Of a stretch of 64,000 nucleotides of DNA, positions 20,101 through 29,029 are shown one piece after another. The notes beneath the pieces were generated by a model. The model was not told where the DNA came from. It made no database searches and saw only the letters and a program-made list of their open reading frames with translations. A program made the translations under genes and the position numbers. How positions within the stretch are numbered: the first letter of the stretch is position 1; each line of letters begins with the position of its first letter. Source of the DNA: Megalobrama amblycephala (taxonomy: Eukaryota; Chordata; Actinopteri; Cypriniformes; Xenocyprididae); assembly GCF_018812025.1 (NCBI RefSeq), contig NC_063045.1, forward strand, positions 13,575,112 through 13,639,111, read 5' to 3'.

Positions 20101-22877
20101 AGATGTGACGGCGAAATTACTTAAATGTGATTACAGAATATATTTAAATTAATTATCCATCAAATTGTCATTTTCTCCTTACAGTCTTGCGAGTTAACAA
20201 TAATGCCCAGTAAATTACTTTGTGAACAAAGAAAACATTTTGGCATTATAAAAATGTAAAAGTTTTACCTTACAAATAGAAATTAGTTTCATTCATTTTA
20301 AAATTCGTCACCGGAGTGAATGGGAACATGATTTATTGAAAATATTTGAAAATTTAAGTGGTTCTTAAGTCGGTACTTTTTTAATGGCTTGTCAACTTTC
20401 CATTCCTCTGCTGTGTGATTCTAGTCAGCGCTGAATTCAAGCCACCACCGGATAGTTGTCAGCGCGAAACACATTTTTGTGCACGTGAATTCTTGTCAGC
20501 GCTTGAGCGCTGGAAAAATAATCGTTGCAAAAGAAACGATACATAGCCTAGCTTACATATTGCATTAAACTGGCAGATTTGAGAATGTTGGAGGCAATTC
20601 TTTTGCAAGTAATTACACGTTTAATCTTGTCTTGCCTGGATCTTTGGTGTAAACTCGTGAACGCCCCCCAAGAACACCTGAACGCACCCCTTTTAAAAAT
20701 CTTGCCCGTTGTTCTCTGAACGCCCCCTGGGGGGCGGTAACGCCCCCGTTGAGAAACACTAGTTAAGATTTTTTTTTATTATTATTTTTTTTTTTTTATT
20801 ACAAAACAAGAACAATATACATACAGAGGATCACAATGTGTTCAACTGTTATGTAATACATTCATAATAGCAACAAAGGAAACACCAGAAAGAAAAAGAA
20901 AAAAAAACTAAGAAGAAAATAAATCAAATAAAATACAGGGGAAAAAAAAAAAACCTACAGGGTGTTCCAAAAAGAAAAGGATTCAAAAATTCTATACATC
21001 CGTATTGCTTTTTTATTTCTTGCATCTTTTATGGCCTCAATATAATGCTTCAATTCAATTTTAAATAATATAATATTGGGTTTATTATTATTCAATTTCT
21101 GTTTGTGTATATGATATTTTCCATAGATAATTATTAAGTTAATCATCAAATTTTGCTCCAAAATCCTATTTTTATATAACAAAATACCAGATAATTGAAT
21201 CTTTAATTTTGTTAATTTGAATATTAGATATTAGGGGTGTGACGAGACAGGTATCGAGACTGAGTTCACGAGACTAGACGAGACAAGATTTTTACACACT
21301 ATTTTTAAGAAATCCTCAATGGTGAAATCATGACTAGAAAAAATATTCTGCAGGTGTATTTGAAATGTTTTAACTAATCATCTTGTAATGAATGTCATTT
21401 CAGTTCTACTTTCTGAGTGTGAATTATCATATGCAGTAAAAGACAACAATACTTAAAGCACTATAAAAGGTTTTTCCACTAACTCAACTGACTTCTCTTC
21501 TGTATGATTTCAGTCTCTTCAGACCTTACTGTACATGATTTATGAGCTTCTACAACTTTTGACCTCCTAACTGAACTCCTTTCCACAAACTGATCATAGA
21601 AATAAAAACAGCATAAATAAAAATGTTAACACTTTACAATAAGGTCTCATTTATTAACATTAATGTATTAACCAACATCAACTAACAATGAGCAATATAT
21701 TTGCTACAGTATTTATTAATCTTTGTTTATGTTAGTTAATAAAAATAGTCATTCATTGTTAGTTCATAGTTTACAGTGCATTAACTAATGTTAACAAATG
21801 AAACCTTATTGTTTGTGCTTAATAAGATTAAGAGAAAACTGTTATTCGTTTTCATGGTAACACTTTACAATAAGTGCAACCATAATCACACTCTCTCAAT
21901 ATTCAAAGTGCAAATAAGACCAATTTTTCTTTGATACAGAGCTAAGAGATGGTTACAACTACACTGCCCAGCCTAAAATAGCTTTCATATTGAGAGATAT
22001 CTGTATTCATCAGGGAGCCGCTTTCAAAATGCGGGGTATTGAGATCGCGTTTGAATGCGCGCTCCTGTTTACTTTCACTTTCAGCGATCGCGCGTAACTC
22101 TGTAAATATGGAGCGGCGGCGTCCGTTATCCAACTGAATTAAATATTTTTTATTTAAATACATAGCAAAACGACAGTGGAGGCGTAATGTAAATGTAGCG
22201 GTGGCATATTCTTTCCTAATCATCCTAACCACTCTGTCATGGCAATATCACGAGACTACTTTTCGCCTCGACGAGAAATCTCGTCACAGTTTAGTCTCAC
22301 GAGATCTCGTCACACCCCTATTAGATATCCAATATCAATCCAAAACGACGGGGCAAATACACATTCAAAAAATAATTGTTTAATGGATTCTTCTTCTGAA
22401 TGACAAAAGACACATGTAGTCTCCATGTCTCTGAAAAATCTTGAGACTACTTGTCTCGCCGGATAAATCAAATGAATAACCTTATATGTAATTTCTATAA
22501 CTTTATTAGTGAGGCAGTATTTACTAGGTAAACTCCAGACCTCTTTCCATTCAATCTGATTATATATCGATTTCCAAAAAGGTTTGCAACACTAGTTAAC
22601 AAGGACCACACACAGACACACACAGAGGACATCACAGTACCTTGGGTCTCTTCCACTCCACTCCTCTGGTCTTGATGGACTGCTGCCCGAGTTCGTTGTA
22701 TCCCAGAGAGTCGGATTCAGCAGGGAAGGTCGGGTCACAGAACAGGGTTTTTTTTGCCAGACATTCCTGCTTCAGGCTCTGATAGTTCTGCTTGTTGTAG
22801 GGAATCGCATTCTTGTTTGTTCCCACTCCTTCTCCTCTGTCCTGCCTCCTAGAAAGAACCTTTGCAATATTAGACAT
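10915..22877 (-). CDS. capn2-like: Calpain large subunit, copy 1, lacking the penta-EF-hand domain
   Basis: Calpains are Ca2+-dependent cytosolic cysteine proteases. Exons in transcription order are 22877-22641, 17394-17325, 15723-15605, 15189-15056, 14573-14405, 13121-13038, 12954-12869, 12790-12716, 12635-12475, 12381-12212, 11677-11666 and 11145 to a stop at 10915. Internal junctions are GT-AG and exon sizes equal those of copy 2. Protein length would be 515 residues. Catalytic Cys105 ([11 protein letters not shown]), His262 (LVKGHAYS) and Asn286 (RIRNPWG) are all present. The penta-EF-hand exons are absent from the window, the exon 12 donor is GC, and exon 12 departs from the family consensus (FTRIRG where copy 2 has FINLRE). 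It may be a calcium-decoupled protease or a decaying pseudogene; the sequence alone does not decide. Confidence 0.78.
11247..11575. repeat. Internally repeated element in copy 1 intron 11
   Basis: Imperfect units of roughly 30 bases alternate a GGGAACGCAAT-like and a GAGAGAA(T/C)GCAAAG-like motif (minus strand). The matching array is at 40440-40800 in copy 2 intron 11, so it predates the duplication. Related but longer arrays lie in intron 2 of both copies. The minus strand stays open in more than one frame, an effect of unit length and composition, not evidence of coding. Confidence 0.7.
11676..12211. other. Copy 1 intron 10, no element recognised
   Basis: AT-rich intron between exon 10 and the 12-bp microexon. 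It aligns with 40900-41336 in copy 2; the poly-T length and an extra stretch near 11750-11880 differ. No gene was seen. Confidence 0.5.
13225..13935. mobile_element. Composite of dispersed fish DNA-transposon remnants in copy 1 intron 5
   Basis: Two common fish repeat types are visible. One carries the TTTTACTCAGCAAGGATG and CACTGAAGACTGGAGTAATGATG motifs and ends at CCAAACTTTTGAACAGCAGTG. The other (about 13625-13795) carries TAATCAGCATCTTGATATGCC and AAGTCTTAGATTTTTGAG. Related sequences lie at 42337-42835 in copy 2 and 39113-39850. No coding remains; superfamily not certain. Confidence 0.6.
13936..14404. other. Rest of copy 1 intron 5
   Basis: Sequence homologous to 42870-43260 in copy 2 without recognisable repeats or coding potential, apart from the shared TGTGAGCCACAAGTGAGC segment. 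Confidence 0.5.
14686..14975 (-). mobile_element. tRNA-derived V-SINE-like element
   Basis: On the minus strand a tRNA-like head starts GGGGGCAGTCGTGG at 14975. It has an A box TGGCCTAATGG (14964-14954) and a B box GGTTCGAGTCT (14920-14910). It continues into a TTGAGCAAGGCACC core and a GGGTTAAATGCAGAGCAC tail typical of fish V-SINEs. It lies in intron 4 of copy 1 and is absent from copy 2 (43540-43570), so it inserted after the gene duplication. Confidence 0.82.
15790..15960 (-). mobile_element. Older tRNA-derived SINE-like remnant (copy 1)
   Basis: The minus strand carries GGGAGTGGTCAAGTCTTAAG and a B-box-like GGTTCAAACCC, then a degenerate body with GAGCAAAACTCTGAAG. The equivalent remnant is in copy 2 at 44825-44990, so it predates the tandem duplication. 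Confidence 0.5.
16085..16890. repeat. Tandemly repetitive TTTTGC-rich array, copy 1 intron 2
   Basis: Irregular units of roughly 60 bases combine CTTGCAAAAA, TTGCATTC and GAAACTTTTCATT motifs. They are interrupted by a short segment with AGGAGCCCCTAAAG at 16491-16505 and its inverse near 16683. A shorter version is at 45140-45800 in copy 2. The arrangement suggests a MITE with expanded internal repeats. Confidence 0.65.
16891..17324. other. Copy 1 intron 2, remainder
   Basis: This stretch is homologous to 45810-46239 of copy 2. Apart from the adjoining array, no repeat family or coding sequence was recognised. Confidence 0.5.
17725..18312. mobile_element. Remnant of a GGGCCCAAGC-ended element, copy 1 intron 1
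   Basis: It begins TTTTAGGGCCCAAGCC. Its interior has the GGGGCCCTTAACATGCTC and AACTCGGTACACATA motifs common in fish dispersed repeats. A related right end (GGCTTGGGCCCATCATTGCTG) lies at 48730-48760 in copy 2. No coding is evident. Confidence 0.5.
18313..18779. other. Copy 1 intron 1 segment shared with copy 2
   Basis: AT-rich intron DNA with a poly-A tract (about 18450-18470), homologous to 48926-49250. It ends at the hAT insertion point. Nothing coding was seen. Confidence 0.5.
20955..21231 (-). pseudogene. L1 ORF2 C-terminal fragment
   Basis: The frame covers the last ~80 codons of L1 ORF2 ([20 protein letters not shown], then [20 protein letters not shown], ending [10 protein letters not shown]). 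This region follows the reverse transcriptase and is conserved in fish L1. Its upstream half is at 22321-22587 on the other side of the inserted hAT. Confidence 0.72.
21232..22320. mobile_element. Non-autonomous hAT inside the L1 fragment
   Basis: The inverted ends TAGGGGTGTGACGAGA and its partner (CTCGTCACACCCCTA) are flanked by a perfect 8-bp duplication TTAGATAT (21224-21231 and 22321-22328). The interior includes the AACACTTTACAATAAGGT repeat common in cyprinids. No transposase was found. Confidence 0.85.
22641..22877 (-). CDS. capn2-like: Calpain copy 1 exon 1
   Basis: The exon encodes 79 residues starting [12 protein letters not shown] and ending GVEWKRPK, the anchor helix and start of the protease core, with donor GTACTG. 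The start is supported by the same ATG and upstream TATA spacing in copy 2. Seven residues differ from copy 2, for example GQQSI for GPHSF. Transposons flank it closely: a hAT ends at 22594 and another begins at 23263. Confidence 0.88.
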
Positions 22878-22952
22878 GCTGCCCTGTAGTCGACCTCAAG
22901 TGTCTCTGAAGCTTGTTTATAGTGTGTGAGTGTTTGTGTGAGACTGATGCTG

Positions 22953-22960
22953 GTTTTATA
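22953..22960 (-). promoter_or_regulatory. TATA box of calpain copy 1
   Basis: The minus strand reads AGTATAAAACC about 76 bases upstream of the ATG, in a segment almost identical to that upstream of copy 2. Conservation between the paralogues supports a core promoter; the transcription start is not determined. Confidence 0.55.
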
Positions 22961-23154
22961 CTGAGAGCCGCTGTATGATAAACGTGAGGGCGGAGTCACA
23001 CTCACCTGTCAGCGCATAGGGGCAGGTGTTGCTTTCACACTGGTTTAGCATCATGTAACCTTGCGAAGAAAACTTGAGCAATTTAAGTATATGCTTTTCA
23101 TTACTTTATTCCATTATATGCTTTTCAATGTATACTCATTTCACTACTTTAGTA

Positions 23155-23225
23155 CTTACCAATGTAATTGCACTGTAACATGAGTGTGACTCGCACTCAT
23201 GTTACAGTGCAATTACATTGGTAAG
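23155..23225. repeat. Perfect 32-bp inverted repeat with 7-base spacer
   Basis: Arms 23155-23186 and 23194-23225 are exact reverse complements separated by TGACTCG. The corresponding site in copy 2 (49806-49840) has only one arm. It lies about 200 bases upstream of the copy 1 TATA box. Confidence 0.92.
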
Positions 23226-24421
23226 TCTGTGTGCCTAAATACACTCTTACAATACTCTAAATTAGTGTTTCTCAACGGGGGCGTTCAACAAGCGCTGACA
23301 AGAATTCACGTGCACAAAAATGTGTTTCGCGCTGACAACTATCCGGTGGTGGCTTGAATTCAGCGCTGACTAGAATCACACAGCATAGGAATAGAAAGTT
23401 GACAAGCCATTTAAAAAAGTACCGACTTAAGAACCACTTAAATTTTCAAATATTTTCAATAAATCATGTTCCCATTCACTCCGGTGACGAATTTTAAAAT
23501 GAATGAAACTAAATTCTATTTGTAAGGTAAAACTTTTACATTTTTAATGCCTAATGCCAAAATGTTTTCTTTGTTCACAAAGTAATTTACTTGGCATTAT
23601 TGTTAACTCGCAAGACTGTAAGGAGAAAATGACAATTTGATGGATAATTAATTTAAATATATTCTGTAATCACATTTAAGTAATTTCGCCGTCACATCTG
23701 AGCGCAAAACGCTGCTTGGATAATGTCAAGATAGGCTAGTTAAAAATAATTAATAATACATTAATAATTTAATAATTGTTCATATGTGTTTATTCTTGTT
23801 AGAATATATATATTTTTTATTTTACTTATTATGGACACAAATTAATCATGACAAACCAAATAAATTTGAATTGAATTAATTATACCATTGATGATAACAA
23901 TAAGATGATACCACGGTATTTAAGCCTATAATTATAACATAATTCTTTATGAAAAATCATGATTGTATTTATTTATTTGGTTTCCAAAGTAAGATTAATG
24001 TAAGCAGCTTCTTGCAATACTCTCCTAAATGCGTAATAAAACCTAAGTGCACACATTAGCGCTGAAATGACCGTATAGCAGCCTACGGTCGTTTTTACTG
24101 TCCAGAATTATCAAAGAAATTCAATAGGCAGACGCAGATTATCTTGACTTTTGTGTTAGTTCAAATGCGCGTTAAGGTGATGGAAACCATTGGCATACTC
24201 GTGGTGTGTAGTGACCGTTTGTGTGTTAAACACCATGGCATTATGTATTAGGCCCAACAAAGTCTGACAAACAGCCCTCGACATCAGATGTTTAAATGAC
24301 ATCAGATGACATCAGTTTCATGTGGAAACTGCCAGTGTATGGGCATATACTTGTTTAACCAGTATTTCATCAGTTCTTCTGCGTCTCCTCACAGCATTGC
24401 AATAAAACGATGTCCAACAAC

Positions 24422-25863
24422 CAGGGCTGGACTGGGACAAAAAAATGGCCCTGGCATTTTTGCTCAGACCGGCCCACCACAATCGGTCGGACACCACCCA
24501 CCAGAGTATTACAATTAATTGGTAGAGTTATTAAAAATACACTTAGTAAGAGTAGGATTTCTAGATGGACAATGTGCTCCATGATATAAAAGCTAGTTAA
24601 CCCTTAGAACGTGGATGTAGAATACTGATAATTCTATAAAGAATTTTTTTTATTTTTTTTTTCAATGAAACAGACAGCAGAAAAACTATAATTTACAATT
24701 ACAAAAATACTTTGTTTTAAAGAGCACAAACCCCTGTTTAAGTGTCAAACATTTACCTCTCATTGTTTAGATACTCTCCATTAAAAACAATGAAAAAGAA
24801 AACTATACTACCAAATTACTCACAAAAACGTCCTAATAAAATGATATTCATGTTATTCACTTGCCATAAACAACCAAGTGTTCATACCAGAGTAATAGGG
24901 TACAAGAGCTACAAAACATAACTTTTTATAGCTGAAAAGTGAGATCTAGTAGACCATCATCACGACTAACAGCTATAAATAGACACCTATAGTCTCGTTG
25001 TGAAATAAACACATCATCAGTAATATTACATTATAATAATAACCTGAATTTTTTTTTGAAAAATCAAATTGCATCATTTCAGGATTTTCTATGAGAAGGG
25101 CCGTTACTGCATAAGTGAACTCTGATAGCTACAAGGGCACTGCTAACTACAAAAAACAGTGCAAAATAACTTTTGCTGTGCTATTTGACTTTAGCTGACT
25201 GAGTGACCAGTGCAGTAGGTGACAGTCTGACTTTATAATAACGGCGACGATTATGTTGTCTTATAATATTCATTAATTTAAGCATCATCGTCGTCGTCGT
25301 CGCATCATGAGTCCCTCGCTGTTAAACATGTAACTACCCTGCTTACCGCTTCTATTATACTCTCCTGCTTACTCTGCCCCTCATTGGCTTCACTGTCAGA
25401 CACCTGCTGCTCCTCTGCCTTACAGGTGTCTCCTCCATGTTCTTCTATGTTCACCTGTTTTTGCACGTCAGGTACTGTAGGTTTGGAAACTGAAGCTACA
25501 GTAACCGCACTAAACATGCCAGTAATTTTTGCACGTTGAGGCATCAACCTCTAAATTTTTTTATTTTTTGCCCGCAACTTCTCCGCACCCCCTTGCACTT
25601 GCGCTTTTGTTTCTCCATCCTCCTAATCCACAGATGTTCTGGCGAAACAGAGGGGACGGGGTGGAGTCTGTTAAGAGATGTGATTGGGCCAGCCCAGTGT
25701 CAGTATGGAAAATGAACCAATGGGCCGCTGTCCCTGCTTTATGGGCCGGTCGTTGGCCAATTTTATGTTTATTAAAAAAATCATATCATATAGCGGCCCC
25801 GCCCTCAAGTGCGTCGGCCCACCGGACATTTGCCCGGTATGCCAGATTACCAGTCCAGGCCTG
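24422..25863. mobile_element. hAT element with CCAACAAC duplication
   Basis: The ends CAGGGCTGGACTGG and (reverse complement) CAGGCCTGGACTGG are inverted repeats. A perfect 8-bp duplication CCAACAAC (24414-24421 and 25864-25871) flanks it. It is 1442 bp. The subterminal regions contain GGCCCACC/GGTGGGCC blocks. One reading frame remains inside (25305-25547, minus). Confidence 0.85.
25305..25547 (-). CDS. Small frame inside hAT, possible transposase N-terminus
   Basis: This 80-codon frame begins MMPQRAKITGMFSAV and continues as an acidic, low-complexity stretch (EEQQVSDSEANEGQSKQE). No BED finger or catalytic hAT block is present. A disordered transposase N-terminus left after internal deletion, or captured host sequence, are both possible. 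Not recognised with certainty. Confidence 0.3.
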   Translation of the reverse strand: MMPQRAKITGMFSAVTVASVSKPTVPDVQKQVNIEEHGGDTCKAEEQQVSDSEANEGQSKQESIIEAVSRVVTCLTARDS

Positions 25864-25873
25864 CCAACAACAC

Positions 25874-26190
25874 GGGCACGTTCAAGCTCAAACCGGTGCG
25901 CAACGTTTTGCTACGTTTTCCGGGTTGAACTACATGTTTCCTGGAAACGGTGTGCAACGGTGTGCAACAGGTTTGAGATGCGTTTTCTCTTGTTTGGTGG
26001 GTGTGTCAGAAATGTCAGCCCAATCAGCGGCAAGATGTATATAAACCACGCGGTATTAAAGAGACAGCTCGCACAATGTGTATTAATGTAACAGAAAAAT
26101 ACTATACTTATATATTTTGCTGTTGTATTGTGAAGTGACACTTTCATAAACTTTTCTATACTCCTCTGATTATATAATGGTAAATATTAC
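25874..26190 (+). mobile_element. Harbinger-like element, 5' part only
   Basis: It starts GGGCACGTTCAAGC and runs with a TATATAAACCACGCGGTATT segment to GGTAAATATTAC, where it stops matching its relatives at 28296 and 31450. It begins right after the hAT duplication, so it ended the hAT copy b body at that point. Confidence 0.6.
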
Positions 26191-28295
26191 ACTGGTGTAA
26201 CCCAGGTTACTGAGAGACCTGTTAATGTAAAATAGAAAAGGGAATAAAAACCATAACACTCGTGAATCTGTAAATCAGCACTTTATTTTAATAACATTTG
26301 TGAAATAGAAAATAGGAAAATGCATAAATTCAAAAAGAAATAAAACTAATTTGAAAAATTATTCAAATAGAAACAAAGTGAAATTTGGTCCAATGAGGAG
26401 AGCGAGGAGTTAGCCCCGCCCTATGATCGGAGCTGTGCGAGAGAGAGTACGAGCGAGAACGCGCGAATGCAAGAGAGAGAAGCAGCAGTTACGACACGGT
26501 CCTGAAAAAGAAGAAGAAGACAGAATTAGAACATATAAATCAGCAGTTGTGTTAAGAAAAATAACAGATTTTGAGAGAAGAAATGTGAATTGATCATCGT
26601 CAGTCGATTATCAGGGTTGATGCTAGCGCAAACTGTTATAGAGGAGAGAGAAACTTCCGGAGGTTGGAGTTTTGCCTGTCTGGAAACTTCATAACTAGAA
26701 AAGTAGAATTCTCTTGGTGAGTAAAGTAATTAAATCCTCAATTACACAGGTAGTTTTGTATAAATGTTCTGTAAATGGTGTTTAACCATCAAATGCGGTT
26801 GTATTATGTGCAGTAATATATATAAAAGATGTATAAAAGCTAATCCTCTGTTAAAAAACGGGAGGAATATCGAGTGAATGTGTTAAATAACTAATGTTCA
26901 GATTTAAAAGTTACTTTAAGCAGTTACAAGTGTTATTTTAATGGGTTTTTGTCGTGTATTCGAGCTATGAGAAATGGCTGATCGTGACGCACATGCGATA
27001 CGGGCAGATGAGGCCTAAGTGCGTCATTTAAAAAAATGCTCTTTGCATGTTTATGCAAATTTCAATGTGTTAATGTTAAATGAACATGGAGTTAAATATG
27101 TTGAAATCTTGTTTATTCGCAGATTAACTGCTGTAATGATGTATATCTTGAACGGAATGTCTAATTGTATTTTTGGCCTTGTCTTTTGCAAGATTGTTTT
27201 TTTTTTTCCTTCCCATCTCTGTCCTTCTTTTCCCTATCTTCTGTTTTCCATCATCTCTTGAGTCGAGTGCAGCATATTTTCTGGAATCGGACGATCGTCG
27301 AAGAAGACTTTGAACTTGAACTGTCCCTGCATTGCACTAGAAAGAGCCTGCGAGCAGGAACTGGCGAGCCAATGCCCATATAAGGATCGAGCTACGTGAA
27401 TCAAAAAAGTGGTAGGATTGTGCACACGCTTTTCCTTCGTTTTTCTGACTGAACTGTGTTGCTCAGAACTAAATGGCGGAAGACGGATCTCGTGTAAGCA
27501 GCACTGAACTGAGTTAAAGTTTGGTGAAACCCTAATCCACATTGGGACTCTTATTGTGAGCATTAAGGTTTATCCATTGTAATTTCTTTTTCCTTTTTGT
27601 TTTCCTTTTTTTTTTTTTCTCCTCTACTGATTTTATACTCTCAAATTGCCACTGTCAAATTATTTGTTTTTATTATTTTATTTTTGTTGTTGTTGTTTTT
27701 TCTGAAGAACAAGAGTGAAAAAGGTATTTCAAAGTGTCATTGGAAGAATTGTGTCCAGTCAAATTCAAAGTTATTATCTATATTAAATAAGCCAATTAGA
27801 AACAAATTGAATAAATAGGTGAAAATAAATTTTATATTATTATATATATCTATATTCCATATTAGCAGAATAAGAGTCTGTTAGCTTTATTAGGTTGAAT
27901 CTAAATAGGTTTAAAGAGATAAACAAATAATTAATAAGATAGAAAAATAAATAAATAGAAAATTTAAATAAGGGTTATAAGAAGAAATACATTTATTTAT
28001 TTTACTCTCTTCATTTATTTCATCCTCCATTACCCCCCTTTGGTCACTATATTCATTTTTTTGTTTTTTTTTTGTTTATTGGTTTTGATGATGTATTGAA
28101 TCTCTGACATTATTATTATTATTTATTTATTTATTTTTATTTTTTCCCTTTTATTATTGCATTATTGACATCCTTTAATACATCTTACCTGTTTCTGATG
28201 AAGCCAGTGTTGTCGTCATTTCCTTCTACCCTTGTTGCTAACACAGTCTCTTGAGCGAGTCTGATCTTCTGGTCGCTGGTCCAAATTTAGAACTG
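26191..28295. other. Unassigned 2.1-kb segment between two direct Harbinger-like ends
   Basis: No protein family was recognised. It starts ACTGGTGTAACCCAGG, has a purine-rich GAGAGAGTACGAGCGAGAAC tract near 26440, T-rich blocks, and a plus-strand ATGGCGGAAGACGG followed by GTAAG near 27473-27497 that resembles a first coding exon and donor. On the minus strand near 28195-28290 there is also an exon-like stretch before a GTAAGATG. It may be an LTR element or captured gene ends. Confidence 0.35.
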
Positions 28296-29029
28296 GGGCA
28301 CGTTCAAGCTCACACCGGTGCGCAACGTTTTGCTACGTTTTCCTGGTTGAACGACACATTTCCTGGAAACGGTGTGCAACGGGTTTGAGATGCGTTTTCT
28401 CTTGTTTGGTGGGCGTGTCAGAAATGTTAGCCCAATCAGCGGCAACCTGTATATAAACCACGCGGTATTAAAGAGACAGCTCGCACACTGGGTATTAATG
28501 TAACATAAAAATACTTTACTTATATATTTTGCTGTTGTATTGTGAAGTTACACTTTAATAAACTTTTCTGTACTCCTCTGATTATATCATGGTAAATATT
28601 ACAATATCAAAGCACAACAACAGTGATCAGCAATAATGATAAGCCTATTAAACAATAAAATAATATAGATCATAACAGTCTTGGAGGTAAGAAGTGGATT
28701 ATCCTTCACCTGAAATGTTTGTCTTTTCATCCTGAAATGCAAGGCAAGTGTTGTATCAAAATAATTAGAAGATTCCACAAATCCCTTCACTCGATTGGGG
28801 TGTTCTCTTTTATTCCGGACGGCAAGGGCAGTGACTGTAACATCGAGTGTATTTTGGAGTATTAAACCCTAAATACCAACTTCATCAGGCTCCGAAAATT
28901 ATTAAAAAAGAACACAAAGAATAGCCTTCTCAGCTGCCATAGTTGCAACTCCTGCGTCATCAGAACAGGGTGTTCAACGCACCACCGTTTCCGTTTAAAA
29001 AAACGTTTTGCCAGGGCTGAACGCAGCCC
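28296..29029 (+). mobile_element. Harbinger-like element, full length
   Basis: The left end GGGCACGTTCAAGCTC and the right end (reverse complement) GGGCTGCGTTCAGCCC resemble each other. The same two ends bound the inverted copy at 31450-32139. A minus-strand frame contains LALHFRMKRQTFQV, similar to the conserved HFRM segment early in HARBI1-type transposases, so this is probably a deletion derivative. No clear target duplication was found. Confidence 0.6.

Larger units (their letters stand above)
20767..22587 (-). mobile_element. 5'-truncated L1-like LINE with 12-bp target duplication
   Basis: A perfect 12-bp duplication AACACTAGTTAA flanks it (20755-20766 and 22588-22599). On the minus strand the 3' end is A-rich (20767-20815 on plus is T-rich). 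The remaining coding gives an L1 ORF2 C-terminus: [17 protein letters not shown] and a [11 protein letters not shown]ys-rich segment, then (after a nested hAT) [16 protein letters not shown] and a stop at 20955. The 5' truncation and long duplication are typical of target-primed insertion. Confidence 0.78.
18780..22594 (-). mobile_element. hAT element (copy a) with nested L1 and hAT
   Basis: The left end CAGTGGTTCTCAAC is at 18780. The right end is the inverse of TAGTGTTTCTCAAC, finishing at 20761 and repeated at 22594 because a later L1 duplicated it. Flanks GTTTACAA (18772-18779) and GTTAACAA (22595-22602) form an 8-bp near duplication, typical of hAT. Copy 2 lacks the insertion (49236-49260). 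The body of about 2 kb has no transposase. Most of it is an inverted match to 23263-24421. Confidence 0.75.

Noticed and set aside
25529..26044. Plus-strand frame of 171 codons
   Set aside because: It spans the junction between the hAT end and the Harbinger-like end, so it cannot be an ancestral gene, and it shows no recognised domain.
27019..27261. Hydrophobic 80-codon frame
   Set aside because: The hydrophobicity comes from a T-rich tract; no conserved start context or domain.
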